Below the pieces are notes generated by a model. It ran no database searches and was not told where the DNA came from. It saw nothing but the letters and a program-made list of their open reading frames with translations. The position numbers were made by a program, and so were the translations under genes. From contig NZ_AQWU01000057.1 of assembly GCF_000376265.1 (NCBI RefSeq), positions 1 to 42,385 on the forward strand: a DNA stretch of 42,385 bases. The letters are read 5' to 3'. Source of the DNA: Thermus igniterrae ATCC 700962 (GTDB lineage: Bacteria > Deinococcota > Deinococci > Deinococcales > Thermaceae). Positions 20,249-28,034 of the stretch are shown here, piece after piece. Positions within the stretch are counted from its first letter, which is position 1. Every line of letters begins with the position of its first letter.

Positions 20249-20254
20249 TACCCT
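20249..20254 (+). promoter_or_regulatory. -10 box (TACCCT), barrel-like gene
   Basis: Eighteen bases before ATG 20273, with AGGAGGTGG between: a leadered message. Confidence 0.5.
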
Positions 20255-20272
20255 GCCCCGAGGAGGTGGGAT

Positions 20273-20713
20273 ATGCGTAAGGCAATTTGGCTCTTGGTGC
20301 TGTTGGCCTTGGGGAGCGGTGCTCTGGCCCAGCGGGCGGTCTCCTTCCGCCTCTCCCTGCACCCCGCAGGCCCTGGGCTGGGTCTCGGCCTCGAGGCCCC
20401 CCTGGAGCGGAACCTGGCCTTCCGCGCCTTTTTGGACCTCTTTCCCGGGGGGCCCAGCTTCCTGGGGGCGGGGGAGGTGCTCTTCAAGCCCGACCTGGGC
20501 CAGGTGGACCGGGACCTGCGGGGGATTAGACCCTACTTTGGCGGCGGGCTTGGGGCCTTCTTTGGGGCCACGGGGGAGGTGGGCCTCCAGCTTTCCTTGG
20601 GGGTGGAGTTCCTCGTGGATGCCCGCACGGGGCTCTTCTTGGATGGGGAGTATTTCTACGCCTTCGGGGGCGGACGCTTCGGCCGCACGGTGATCGGGGC
20701 CAACCTGCGCTAG
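20273..20713 (+). CDS. Exported small beta-barrel-like protein
   Basis: This 146-residue protein starts with a clear signal peptide ([19 protein letters not shown], cleavage near residue 19). The mature part alternates glycine and aromatic residues in strands such as [21 protein letters not shown] and [20 protein letters not shown], as in small outer-membrane beta-barrels. It ends in VIGANLR without the usual C-terminal Phe. I do not recognise a named family. The ATG at 20273 has an AGGAGGTGG ribosome site and a TACCCT -10 box 18 bases upstream; the longer frame to 20090 overlaps skp. It is divergent from skp. Outer-membrane location is inferred. Confidence 0.65.
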   Translation: MRKAIWLLVLLALGSGALAQRAVSFRLSLHPAGPGLGLGLEAPLERNLAFRAFLDLFPGGPSFLGAGEVLFKPDLGQVDRDLRGIRPYFGGGLGAFFGATGEVGLQLSLGVEFLVDARTGLFLDGEYFYAFGGGRFGRTVIGANLR

Positions 20714-20726
20714 AGGTCCTGCCCTT

Positions 20727-20761
20727 CCCCCGTCCGGCCTTCCTGGACGGGGGACATTTTT
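20727..20761 (+). terminator. Intrinsic terminator, barrel-like gene
   Basis: A 9-bp stem CCCCCGTCC/GGACGGGGG (20727-20735 with 20745-20753), then ACA and five Ts. Confidence 0.85.
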
Positions 20762-20776
20762 CACCCGCACCTGGGG

Positions 20777-20782
20777 TAGACT
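20777..20782 (+). promoter_or_regulatory. -10 box (TAGACT), CBS-ACT gene
   Basis: Nineteen bases before ATG 20802, with GGAGGTGA as ribosome site. Confidence 0.65.
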
Positions 20783-20801
20783 AAAAACCGGAGGTGAAAG
20801 C

Positions 20802-21434
20802 ATGCTGGTCAGGGACTGGATGACCAAGGACCCCCTCACCGTGACCCCGGATACCCCGGTATTGGAAGCCATAAACCTGTTGAAGCAGAAGCGTTTCCGC
20901 CGCCTGCCGGTGGTCAAAGACGGGAAGCTTCTTGGCCTGGTCACCGACAAGGACCTTAAAGACGCCATGCCCTCCAAGGCCACCACCCTCTCCGTGTGGG
21001 AGATGAACTACCTCCTCTCCAAGCTCACGGTGCAGGAGGTGATGGCCAAGTCCGTGATCACCGTGGGGGCTGACGAGCCCCTGGAGAAGGCCGCCCTCCT
21101 CATGGAGGAGAAGAAGATCGGCGGCCTGCCGGTGATGGAGGGGGACCGGCTGGTGGGGATCATCACCGTGACCGACGTCTTGCGGGCCTTCATTGAGGTG
21201 CTGGGGCTCAAGCTTGGGGGCCTGCGCATCACCGTGGACATCCCCGACGTGCCCGGGGCCCTGGCCCAGATGGCCCAGGCGGTCCCCCCGGCCAACATCG
21301 TCTCCATCGCCACCGCGGCCCACCTGGACGGGTACCAGCGGCTGGTGCTCCGGGTGGTGGGGGAGGACGTGGCCGGGGTGCCCGAGCGGCTTAGGGCCGC
21401 AGGGGAGCGGGTGGTGGAGGTCCGCCCCGGCTAG
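20802..21434 (+). CDS. CBS-CBS-ACT domain protein (AcuB-like)
   Basis: This 210-residue protein has two tandem CBS domains (about residues 1-58 and 78-135; [18 protein letters not shown] and [18 protein letters not shown] start each repeat). An ACT-like domain follows (about 140-208, starting [17 protein letters not shown]). This is the layout of AcuB-type proteins. CBS pairs usually bind adenine nucleotides and ACT domains bind amino acids, so a sensor role is likely, with no catalytic part of its own. A TAGACT -10 box lies 19 bases upstream and GGAGGTGA serves as ribosome site. Its stop codon overlaps that of the convergent pheA. The regulated partner is unknown. Confidence 0.82.
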   Translation: MLVRDWMTKDPLTVTPDTPVLEAINLLKQKRFRRLPVVKDGKLLGLVTDKDLKDAMPSKATTLSVWEMNYLLSKLTVQEVMAKSVITVGADEPLEKAALLMEEKKIGGLPVMEGDRLVGIITVTDVLRAFIEVLGLKLGGLRITVDIPDVPGALAQMAQAVPPANIVSIATAAHLDGYQRLVLRVVGEDVAGVPERLRAAGERVVEVRPG

Positions 21435-22252
21435 GCCCCGTTGCGGTAGGCGGGGTAGGAGCCCAGCACCTTCAAGAAGGCGGCCCGCCGCAGGAGGCCC
21501 AGGAGGGCCTGGGCGGGCCCCGGGTCTTCCAGGTGGCCCTCGAGGTCCAGGTAGAAGAGGTAGCTGAAGGGCTTGTCCCGCCTGGGCCGGGATTCCAGCT
21601 TGGTCAGGTTGACCCCGGCCTCGGCGAAGACCGTGAGGGCCTCCAGAAGCCCCCCGGGCCGGTGGCGCACGGCAAAGACGATGCTGGTCTTATGGGGGCC
21701 TTCTCCCTTCTTGGCCTCCTCCCGGCCGATGACGAAGAAGCGGGTGTAGTTGTGGGGGTAGTCCTCTATGTTCTCCGCCAGGACCTCGAGGCCATAAAGC
21801 TCCGCCGCCCGCCGGCTGGCGATGGCCCCTACCCCGGGCTCCGGGGCCTCCGCCAGGGCCCGGGCGGCCCCGGCGGTGTCGTACACGGGGATGGGGGTGA
21901 GGCGCATCCGGGCTAGGAAGCCGTCGCACTGGGCCAGGGCCTGGGGGTGGCTTTTCACCGCCTTCAGCTCCTTAAGCTCCGTTCCCTTGGGGGCCAAAAG
22001 GCAGTGCTCCACCCGGTGGACGATCTCCCCCACCACGTGGAGGTCGCTTTCCAGGAGGAGGTCGTAGGTCTGGTTGATGCTCCCGGCGGTGGTGTTCTCC
22101 ACCGGCACCACCCCGAGCTCTGCCTCCCCTGCCTCCACCGCCTCAAACACCTGGTGGAAGGTAGGGAAGCCCAGGGGCAGGGCTCCGGGGAAGGTCTTGA
22201 GGAGGGCCTCCTCGCTGTAGGCCCCCTCGGTGCCCTGGAAGGCGATCCTCAT
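21431..22252 (-). CDS. pheA: Prephenate dehydratase
   Basis: This 273-residue enzyme converts prephenate to phenylpyruvate in phenylalanine synthesis. The opening [16 protein letters not shown] is diagnostic. [10 protein letters not shown] (51-60) is the substrate loop, and TRFFVIG carries the catalytic Thr. The C-terminal ACT domain contains NLTKLESRP, the phenylalanine-binding motif for feedback inhibition. No chorismate mutase domain is fused. The frame continues upstream through two more start codons, but the ATG at 22252 is seven bases after TACCAT and begins the family's first strand, so it is chosen. It is convergent with the CBS-ACT gene through a shared CTAG. Confidence 0.94.
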   Translation of the reverse strand: MRIAFQGTEGAYSEEALLKTFPGALPLGFPTFHQVFEAVEAGEAELGVVPVENTTAGSINQTYDLLLESDLHVVGEIVHRVEHCLLAPKGTELKELKAVKSHPQALAQCDGFLARMRLTPIPVYDTAGAARALAEAPEPGVGAIASRRAAELYGLEVLAENIEDYPHNYTRFFVIGREEAKKGEGPHKTSIVFAVRHRPGGLLEALTVFAEAGVNLTKLESRPRRDKPFSYLFYLDLEGHLEDPGPAQALLGLLRRAAFLKVLGSYPAYRNGA

Positions 22253-22259
22253 GCTCCCC

Positions 22260-22265
22260 ATGGTA
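22260..22265 (-). promoter_or_regulatory. -10 box (TACCAT), pheA
   Basis: Seven bases before ATG 22252; overlaps an upstream in-frame ATG, which argues against the longer PheA. Confidence 0.55.
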
Positions 22266-22301
22266 CACCCCATCCCATAGACAGGGAAAAGCCCCTTCCC
22301 T

Positions 22302-22307
22302 TAGCAT
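22302..22307 (+). promoter_or_regulatory. -10 box (TAGCAT), response regulator operon
   Basis: Seven bases before GTG 22315; covers the ATG at 22306, so the GTG is preferred. Confidence 0.5.
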
Positions 22308-22314
22308 GGCCCTC

Positions 22315-23055
22315 GTGGCGCGTCTTCTCGTGGTGGACGATGACCCCCGTATCCGCCACCTCCTGGAGGTGGTCCTCTCCGGGGCAGGGCACGAGGTGGT
22401 GTTGGCGGACTCCGCCAGGGCCGCCTTGGAGTTCCTGCGCAAGGAGACCCCCGACCTCATCCTGCTGGACGTGATGATGCCCGACATGGACGGGCTCACC
22501 CTCCTGGGGCGCATCCGCGCGGTGCGCCGCCTGGGCAAGGTGCCGGTGATCATGTTTACCGGGGGCGGTCAGGAGCTGGAGGGTCCAAGCCGCGCCCTGG
22601 GGGCGGACCTCTTCCTGGAGAAGCCCATCTCCGGACGCCGGCTCAAGCAGGCGGTGGAAAACCTCCTGGCCCGGGAGGGGTACCTCCTGCCCGGGGGGGA
22701 ACGGGTGGCCACCCTGGCGGAGGTGGGGGCCCGCCTACGGCACGTCCTACCCGAGGAGGACCGCTTCCGGGCCCTTTGGCTCAAGGCGGCAAGCCGCCGC
22801 GCCTTTTTGAACAACCTGGTGGCTAAGGGCTGGACCGAGGCCCTCCTGCGGCGGCTTCTGCCCGGGGAGTACGACCTCTATGACCTCCTGGGCCACCTGG
22901 CCTACGGCTGGCCCCTCACATCCTTGCGGGAGCGGGCGGCCCGGGTCCAGGACCCCCGCTTTGGCCCCCTGGTGCAGGAATACCTCAAGCTCCAGCGCCT
23001 GCCCCTGGAGGGCGAAGGCCTTCTGGATGAGCTGGCCCAGGCCCTGTACGCTTAG
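22315..23055 (+). CDS. Response regulator with unrecognised C-terminal domain
   Basis: This 246-residue protein has a standard receiver domain (1-118). Asp8-Asp9 form the acidic pocket, Asp52 in LLDVMMPDMDG is the phosphorylation site, and Thr82 and Lys103 complete the switch. The remaining 125 or so residues (LPEEDRFRALWLKAASRRAFLNNLVAKGWTEALL is split among helices) look all-helical and match no output domain I recognise: no winged helix, GGDEF or HTH. An ATG exists at 22306, but it overlaps a TAGCAT -10 box; GTG at 22315 is exactly seven bases after that box and gives the typical MARLLVVDDDP start. No kinase is adjacent. The FemAB-like gene follows after three bases. Confidence 0.8.
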   Translation: MARLLVVDDDPRIRHLLEVVLSGAGHEVVLADSARAALEFLRKETPDLILLDVMMPDMDGLTLLGRIRAVRRLGKVPVIMFTGGGQELEGPSRALGADLFLEKPISGRRLKQAVENLLAREGYLLPGGERVATLAEVGARLRHVLPEEDRFRALWLKAASRRAFLNNLVAKGWTEALLRRLLPGEYDLYDLLGHLAYGWPLTSLRERAARVQDPRFGPLVQEYLKLQRLPLEGEGLLDELAQALYA

Positions 23056-23058
23056 GGG

Positions 23059-24081
23059 GTGTCAGAGCTTCTGGAGATCCGCGAACCCGAGGCCTGGAAC
23101 CGCCTGGTGGCCGCCTTCCCCATCACCAGCGCCCTCCAGTCCTGGGGCTGGGGCGAGGTGAAGCGGCTTTCCGGCTGGGTCCCTAAGCGCCTGGCCGTCT
23201 ACGGGAAGGAGGGCCTTCTGGGGGCGGCCCAGGTCCTCCTCAGGCCCCTGCCCGGGGGCCTGCGCCTGGCCTATGCCCCCCGGGGCCCCGCCCTCTTCCG
23301 CCTGGAGGACCTGCCCGCCGTGGCCCGGGCCCTGGCCCGGGGGGTGCGGGGCACCCATCTGGTTCTGGAGCCCGAGGCGGGGCTTGCCGCCGAGGCCCCC
23401 CCTCCATCCTTCCCCGGACTCCTCCCTGAGGAGCCCATCCAGCCGGGCTTCTCCCTCTGGCTGGACCTTACCCAGGGGGAGGAGGCCCTCCTTAAGGGGA
23501 TGAAGGAGATGCACCGCCGCAACGCCCGCCTGGCCCTGAAGCGCACGGCCCTAGCCATCGCCGGGGAGGAGGCCTTCCCCGAGTTCTTCCGCCTTTTTGA
23601 GGAGACCAACCGCCGGGCCAGGCTTCTGCAGCACGCGGAGGCCTACTACCGCGCCGTCCTAAGGGAGATGAACCAGCCCCTGGGGGAGGCCTTTTTGGCC
23701 CTGGCCCTTAAGGAAGGGGAGCCCCTGGCCGCGGGGCTTTTCGTGGCCTTTGCGGGCAAGGTGGACTACCTCTATGGGGGGAGTAGCCGGGCCCACCCTG
23801 AGGCCAAGGCTCCCATGGGCATGCACCTGGCGGCCATCCGGCACGGCCTGGGGCGGGGCTACCGCATCTACGACCTCTGGGGGGTGCCGAGGAACCCCCA
23901 GGGAAGCCACGCCGAGGGGATATGGCGCTTCAAGGAGGGGTTTGGCGGCCAAAGGGTGCAGTTCCCCGCCTACGCCCTGCCCCTTTCCCCCCTCTACCGT
24001 CCCCTCAAGGCCCTCCTGCGCCTGCGCAAGACCTGGGTGAACCTCCGGGTGCGGGGCAATCCCAGGGACGTGCTGGGCTGA
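23059..24081 (+). CDS. FemAB-like peptidyltransferase (GNAT fold)
   Basis: This 340-residue protein matches the FemA/FemB/FemX family, which adds amino acids from aminoacyl-tRNA to the peptidoglycan stem peptide. Visible marks are SALQSWGWGEVK near residues 24-35, the central KGMKEMHRRNARLALKR helix, and the C-terminal YDLWGVPRNPQGSHAEGIWRFKEGFGG block. Thermus peptidoglycan carries a short glycine bridge, so a bridge-forming role fits, though that is an inference. It starts at GTG, three bases after the response regulator stop, so they are co-transcribed. No obvious ribosome site beyond a G-run is present. A single copy here suggests either one-step addition or partners elsewhere. Confidence 0.82.
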   Translation: MSELLEIREPEAWNRLVAAFPITSALQSWGWGEVKRLSGWVPKRLAVYGKEGLLGAAQVLLRPLPGGLRLAYAPRGPALFRLEDLPAVARALARGVRGTHLVLEPEAGLAAEAPPPSFPGLLPEEPIQPGFSLWLDLTQGEEALLKGMKEMHRRNARLALKRTALAIAGEEAFPEFFRLFEETNRRARLLQHAEAYYRAVLREMNQPLGEAFLALALKEGEPLAAGLFVAFAGKVDYLYGGSSRAHPEAKAPMGMHLAAIRHGLGRGYRIYDLWGVPRNPQGSHAEGIWRFKEGFGGQRVQFPAYALPLSPLYRPLKALLRLRKTWVNLRVRGNPRDVLG

Positions 24082-24114
24082 AGCCCCCTGTCATCTTTCT
24101 CAAGCCCTCATGGG

Positions 24115-24120
24115 TAAGGT
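24115..24120 (+). promoter_or_regulatory. -10 box (TAAGGT), Lpt-like operon
   Basis: Six bases before GTG 24127; no ribosome site. Confidence 0.55.
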
Positions 24121-24126
24121 GTAGGC

Positions 24127-24681
24127 GTGGTGCGGTTTCTCCTCCCCCCTTTAGCCCTGCTCCTTGTCCTCCTTCTCTTTTCCCCCCGGCCTTCCCAGGC
24201 GCCCGAGGGTGGGCCGGGGGTAAGGCTTGAGGGGGTGGAGTTCCTCCTCTTCCCCGAGGCGGAAGGGGTGGAGTGGCGCTTCACCGCCCGGGAGATGGTG
24301 GAGGAAGGGGGTCTTTTTCGCATCCGCGGGGGGCTTGCCGGTGGGCGGTACGTGGAGGGGCGGCTGGACCTGCGCCTTTTTGCCCCCGAGGTGGTGGTGG
24401 AGCCCGGGGACGACCTGCGGGCCCCCTACGCCCGGGTGGAGATCCTCAAGGGATGCTACCGCCTGGACCTCTCCGCCCCCGGGAGGGGAGAGGTGCGCAT
24501 CCGGCAGAAGGAGGGCTTCCTGGCCCCCTGGGTGCGCATCGAGGCCCCCAACCTGCGGGGTGAGGCCCTGAACTTCCGCTCCGACTTCGCCCTGGAGCGG
24601 ATGGAGGCCGATCGCCCCCGCTTTGAGTTCCCGGCGGGGGGGACCTTCGGCCCCTGCACCGTGGAAGGAGGTAGCGCATGA
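24127..24681 (+). CDS. LptC-like membrane-anchored periplasmic protein
   Basis: This 184-residue protein has an N-terminal membrane anchor or signal (VRFLLPPLALLLVLLLFS), then a beta-rich domain with the spacing of LptC: a first strand carrying an EWRFTAREM motif, followed by short alternating strands. LptC docks on the LptBFG ABC transporter and hands lipid to the LptA bridge. Identity to classical LptC is low, so the name rests on length, topology and context: the next two genes are LptA/OstA-like. Start GTG at 24127 is six bases after TAAGGT, so it is probably leaderless. It overlaps the next gene by ATGA. Confidence 0.62.
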   Translation: MVRFLLPPLALLLVLLLFSPRPSQAPEGGPGVRLEGVEFLLFPEAEGVEWRFTAREMVEEGGLFRIRGGLAGGRYVEGRLDLRLFAPEVVVEPGDDLRAPYARVEILKGCYRLDLSAPGRGEVRIRQKEGFLAPWVRIEAPNLRGEALNFRSDFALERMEADRPRFEFPAGGTFGPCTVEGGSA

Positions 24682-25535
24682 GAAGACTTCTTTGGCTTTC
24701 CCTGTTGGGCGTGGCCCTGGCGGCTTCCGGCGTGCGGGTGATCCAGGTGGAGGGGGGGAGGCTTTCCGGGGACCTGCGCTACGGCCCCTGGACCTTTGAG
24801 GGGGAGGTGCGGGGCCGGGTGAAGGACCTGGAGATCCGCGCCCCCAAGGCCACCCTCACCGCCCCCAAGGGCAAGACCATGCAGGAGGCGGAGGGGGAGC
24901 GAGAGGCCCGCTTTGAGGGAGGGGTGGTGGTCCGGCGGGGCCGGGTGGAGGCCCAGGGGCCCTCTTTGGTCTACCGGGAGCGCACGGGGGAGGGGGAGCT
25001 TCTGGGCCCTGCCCGGATGCGCCAGGAACCCCGGCCCGGGGAGGACCCCGTGGAGGTGGAGGCGGCCCGCATGACCTTCCAGGTGGACACCGACACCTCC
25101 ACCAGCGAGGAGGCCCGCCTGAGGAGCGGCCAGCAGGAGGGGCGGGCAGGGTCCGTCTACTACGAGGAGGAGAAGGGCCTGGCCGTCTTTTCCGACCCCA
25201 AGGAGGTGGTCCTCACCCGCAAGCGCAGGGAGGGGGACCTGGTGATCCGGGCCAAGGAGGTGCGGAGCCTCACCGGTCCCAAGCGGCTCATCGCCACCGG
25301 AGGGGTGCGCCTGCAGGACGGGGACCTGGTGACCACGGGGGAAAGCCTCTACTACGACGACACCACCGGGGAGGCCATCGTCCTGGGCCGGCCGGCGGTG
25401 AGCGAGAACAAGAAAGAGGGGTTTAGGCTTTCCGGGAGCACCCTGCTCCACAACGTGAACCGCCATCAGGTGCGGGTTTACGGCCGGGCCTTCCGCCTGC
25501 CGGTGGAGGAGTTCAAAAAGCTTGGCGAGCGGTAA
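24678..25535 (+). CDS. LptA/OstA-like periplasmic protein
   Basis: This 285-residue protein has a signal peptide (RRLLWLSLLGVALA, cleavage near residue 16) and repeated beta-jellyroll strands of the OstA/LptA type. Several copies of the pattern 'A..L.Y....G.....G.V' are seen, for example VEAQGPSLVYRERTGEGEL and TGESLYYDDTTGEAIVLG. It is longer than E. coli LptA and probably has two jellyroll units. In LPS bacteria such proteins form the bridge that carries lipid to the outer membrane. The ATG overlaps the preceding LptC-like gene stop and is preceded by GGAAGGAGG. Its cargo in Thermus, which is not known to make classical LPS, is unknown. Confidence 0.72.
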   Translation: MRRLLWLSLLGVALAASGVRVIQVEGGRLSGDLRYGPWTFEGEVRGRVKDLEIRAPKATLTAPKGKTMQEAEGEREARFEGGVVVRRGRVEAQGPSLVYRERTGEGELLGPARMRQEPRPGEDPVEVEAARMTFQVDTDTSTSEEARLRSGQQEGRAGSVYYEEEKGLAVFSDPKEVVLTRKRREGDLVIRAKEVRSLTGPKRLIATGGVRLQDGDLVTTGESLYYDDTTGEAIVLGRPAVSENKKEGFRLSGSTLLHNVNRHQVRVYGRAFRLPVEEFKKLGER

Positions 25536-25547
25536 GCTTGGGAGGAC

Positions 25548-26483
25548 GTGAACGCCCCTCGAGGCCCCACCCTCTTCCTGCTCCTGCTTGGGCTTTTCTG
25601 GGCTTTGGCCCAGGAGGTCTACCGCCCGGAGGTGGAGCTCACCCGCAAGGACAAGCGGGTGGTGGCCTGGGTGAGCGGGGAGGAGGGAAGCCTCTTCTAC
25701 GCGGACTACGGGGACCTCTGGGTGGGGGTGCTCCGCGACCTGGCCCCGGGGAGGGTCCAGGTGGGGGAGCGGGCCTTCTTCCGTGACGAGGGGAGCGTCC
25801 TCGAGGAGGGCCTCCGGGTGGGGGACCGGGTGGAGGCGGCCTTCAACCCCGACCTGGAGCGGGAGGGCCTCCCTTACCTCATGCGCCTGCGGCGGGCGGG
25901 GGAGGGGAGGGGGGAGCGCTACCTGCGCCTGGTCCTCTTTGACCCTAAGGGGGTGGAGGTGCGCCTGGGAGAAGGGGTGCGGGCCACGGGGCCTTTAGGG
26001 GTGGTGGAGCGGGCGGGGCAGGAGGAGCTTTTTCTCTCTGGGGGCGAGGCCCGCTACCTGGAGGCGGAGGGGCGCCTGGAGCTCCGGCCCGCTTTGGGGG
26101 AGGTCCTGGTGGAGGAAGGGGCGGTGCGGGTCAAGGGAAGCCGCCTGCGCTACCAGAACGAGACCGGGGAGGCCTTTCTGGAAGGCCCCCTGGAGGTGCG
26201 CCGGGAGGGGGAAAAGCCCCTTTCGGGCAAGGCAGGAAGCCTCCGCTACCTTCTGGACGAGGACCGGCTTTGGCTCCTGGGCGGGGTGGAGTTCACCCAG
26301 GGGGGGCGGACCACCCGGGCGGAGCGGGCCCTCCTCAGGGAGAAGGAGGGGTACGCCTACCTCTTCGGCGGGGTGGAAAGCCGTGAGGAAAAAGGCCTGG
26401 TGCGGGGCGAGCGCGTGCGCTACGCCCTGCGCACGGGCGAGGTGGTGGTCCTGGGCCAGGTGGCGGGGGAGTTCAGGGAGTAG
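25548..26483 (+). CDS. Second LptA/OstA-like exported protein
   Basis: This 311-residue protein has a signal peptide (about residues 8-21, ending WALA), an N-terminal stretch of about 100 residues with no recognised fold, and then OstA-like repeats. Examples are VKGSRLRYQNETGEAFLEGPLEV, LSGKAGSLRYLLDEDRLWLLGGVEF and VRGERVRYALRTGEVVVLGQV. These are the 'erase one strand, add the next' repeats of LptA-type jellyrolls. It starts with GTG shortly after GGGAGG, 12 bases after the previous stop, as third gene of the Lpt-like operon. It is convergent with the ABC ATPase, five bases apart. A role beside the preceding protein is inferred. Confidence 0.65.
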   Translation: MNAPRGPTLFLLLLGLFWALAQEVYRPEVELTRKDKRVVAWVSGEEGSLFYADYGDLWVGVLRDLAPGRVQVGERAFFRDEGSVLEEGLRVGDRVEAAFNPDLEREGLPYLMRLRRAGEGRGERYLRLVLFDPKGVEVRLGEGVRATGPLGVVERAGQEELFLSGGEARYLEAEGRLELRPALGEVLVEEGAVRVKGSRLRYQNETGEAFLEGPLEVRREGEKPLSGKAGSLRYLLDEDRLWLLGGVEFTQGGRTTRAERALLREKEGYAYLFGGVESREEKGLVRGERVRYALRTGEVVVLGQVAGEFRE

Positions 26484-26488
26484 GGGCC

Positions 26489-27979
26489 CTAGGCGGGGAT
26501 GCCCGCCATCAGGAGGCCCAGCCGCTCTTCCGTGGCCTCCTCGGGGGTGAGCTCCCCCACGATCCGGCCCCCGTACATCACCAGGATGCGGTCGGCCAGG
26601 GAGAGCACCTCCGAGAGGTCAGCGGAGACCAGGAGCACGGCCATGCCCTGGTCCCGGGCTTCCACCAGGCGCTGGTGGATGAACTCAATGGCCCCCACGT
26701 CTACTCCCCGGGTGGGCTGGGCGGCGATGAGGAGGCGGGGCCTGCGCAGGAGCTCCCGCCCCACCACGATCTTCTGCTGGTTGCCCCCGGAAAAGCGCCG
26801 GGCGGCCAGGGTGGTGGAGCGGGGGCGGACGTCAAAGCCCTCCACCAGGGCCTGGGCGTGGCGTTCCACGGCCGCCTGGTCCAAAAAGCCCAGGAAGCCG
26901 CGGAAGGGGGGGCGGTGCTGGTCGCCCAGGATGGCGTTTTCCCCCACGGAGAAGTCCAGGACCAGGCCCCGGGCGTGGCGGTCTTCGGGGACATGGCTCA
27001 CCCCCCGGTCCCGCACCCCCCGGGCCAAGGGGGGGAGGGGCTGGCCCAGGTAGCGGGCCACCCCCCGGTGGGGGCGGAGGCCGGCCAAGGCCTCCACCAG
27101 CTCCGTCTGCCCGTTGCCCTCCACCCCGGCGATGCCCACGATCTCCCCGGCCCGCACGTGGAAGCTCACCCCCTTGAGCCGGGGCGGGGCCTCGAGGCCC
27201 TCCACCTCCAGCACCACCTCCCCCGGCCTGGCCGGGCCCTTCTGCACCCTGAGGACCACCTCCCGGCCCACCATCATCCGGGCCAGGGCCTCCAGGCTGG
27301 TCTCCTTGGTGCGTACCGTGCCCACCACCCGGCCATCGCGGATGACCGTGGTGCGGTCGGAGACCTCCAGCACCTCCTTCAGCTTGTGGCTGATGAAGAT
27401 GGCGGCGTTGCCCTTCTGCACGTAGGCCCGGAGGAAGCGGAAGAGCTCCTCCGCCTCCTGGGGGGTGAGGACGGCGGTGGGCTCGTCCAGGATGAGGATG
27501 CGCGCCTCCCGGTAGAGGGCCTTGAGGATCTCCACCCGCTGTTGCAGGCCCACGGGCAGGTTTTCTATGCGCTCGTCCAGGGGCACCTGGAAGCCCAGCT
27601 CCTCCATGAGCCTGGTGGCCCGTTTCCTGGCCTCCTCCAGGTTGAGGAAGAGGGGGGTGCCCGGCTCGAGGCCCAGGACCAGGTTCTCCAGCACGGTAAA
27701 GGGCTCCACCAGCATGAAGTGCTGGTGGACCATGCCGATGCCGTGGGCGATGGCGTCCAGGGGGCTTTTGGGCCGGTAGGGCCTGCCGTCCACCCACATC
27801 TCCCCCTGGTCCGGGGGCTGGAGGCCGTAGACGATCTTCATCAGGGTGGACTTCCCCGCCCCGTTTTCCCCCACCAGGGCCAGGACCTCCCCCCACTCCA
27901 GGTCCAGGGAGATGCGGTCGTTGGCCAGGACCAGGGGGAAGCGCTTGGTGATGTCCTTGAGGACCAGGGCCTTCTCCAC
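26489..27979 (-). CDS. Nucleoside/sugar-type ABC transporter ATPase (two NBDs)
   Basis: This 496-residue protein contains two fused nucleotide-binding domains, as in RbsA/NupO-type importers. NBD1 has Walker [10 protein letters not shown] and a full Walker [13 protein letters not shown]2 has a degenerate Walker B ([12 protein letters not shown]), usual for this family, and signature FSGGNQQK. The frame continues to 27994, but that would overlap a TATACT -10 box. GTG at 27979 is six bases after that box and gives [15 protein letters not shown]. The upstream binding protein gene is separated by a terminator, so this gene has its own promoter. The two permease genes that normally follow are absent; an unrelated gene converges instead. 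Confidence 0.88.
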   Translation of the reverse strand: MEKALVLKDITKRFPLVLANDRISLDLEWGEVLALVGENGAGKSTLMKIVYGLQPPDQGEMWVDGRPYRPKSPLDAIAHGIGMVHQHFMLVEPFTVLENLVLGLEPGTPLFLNLEEARKRATRLMEELGFQVPLDERIENLPVGLQQRVEILKALYREARILILDEPTAVLTPQEAEELFRFLRAYVQKGNAAIFISHKLKEVLEVSDRTTVIRDGRVVGTVRTKETSLEALARMMVGREVVLRVQKGPARPGEVVLEVEGLEAPPRLKGVSFHVRAGEIVGIAGVEGNGQTELVEALAGLRPHRGVARYLGQPLPPLARGVRDRGVSHVPEDRHARGLVLDFSVGENAILGDQHRPPFRGFLGFLDQAAVERHAQALVEGFDVRPRSTTLAARRFSGGNQQKIVVGRELLRRPRLLIAAQPTRGVDVGAIEFIHQRLVEARDQGMAVLLVSADLSEVLSLADRILVMYGGRIVGELTPEEATEERLGLLMAGIPA

Positions 27980-27985
27980 GCCCGG

Positions 27986-27991
27986 AGTATA
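27986..27991 (-). promoter_or_regulatory. -10 box (TATACT), ABC ATPase
   Basis: Six bases before GTG 27979 and directly after the T-run of the upstream terminator. Confidence 0.65.
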
Positions 27992-27992
27992 C

Positions 27993-28019
27993 AAAAAGGC
28001 CGGGGACAGGCCCCGGCCT
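27993..28019 (-). terminator. Intrinsic terminator, BMP gene
   Basis: Minus-strand stem AGGCCGGGG/CCCCGGCCT (9 bp, five-base loop) followed by five Ts. It lies 15 bases after the BMP stop. Confidence 0.9.
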
Positions 28020-28034
28020 CCTTCAGGTCCAGCC

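Noticed and set aside
26489-27979. Second NBD of the ABC ATPase as a decayed domain
   Set aside because: The altered Walker B (AAQPTRG) is normal for this two-domain importer family, not a sign of a pseudogene.
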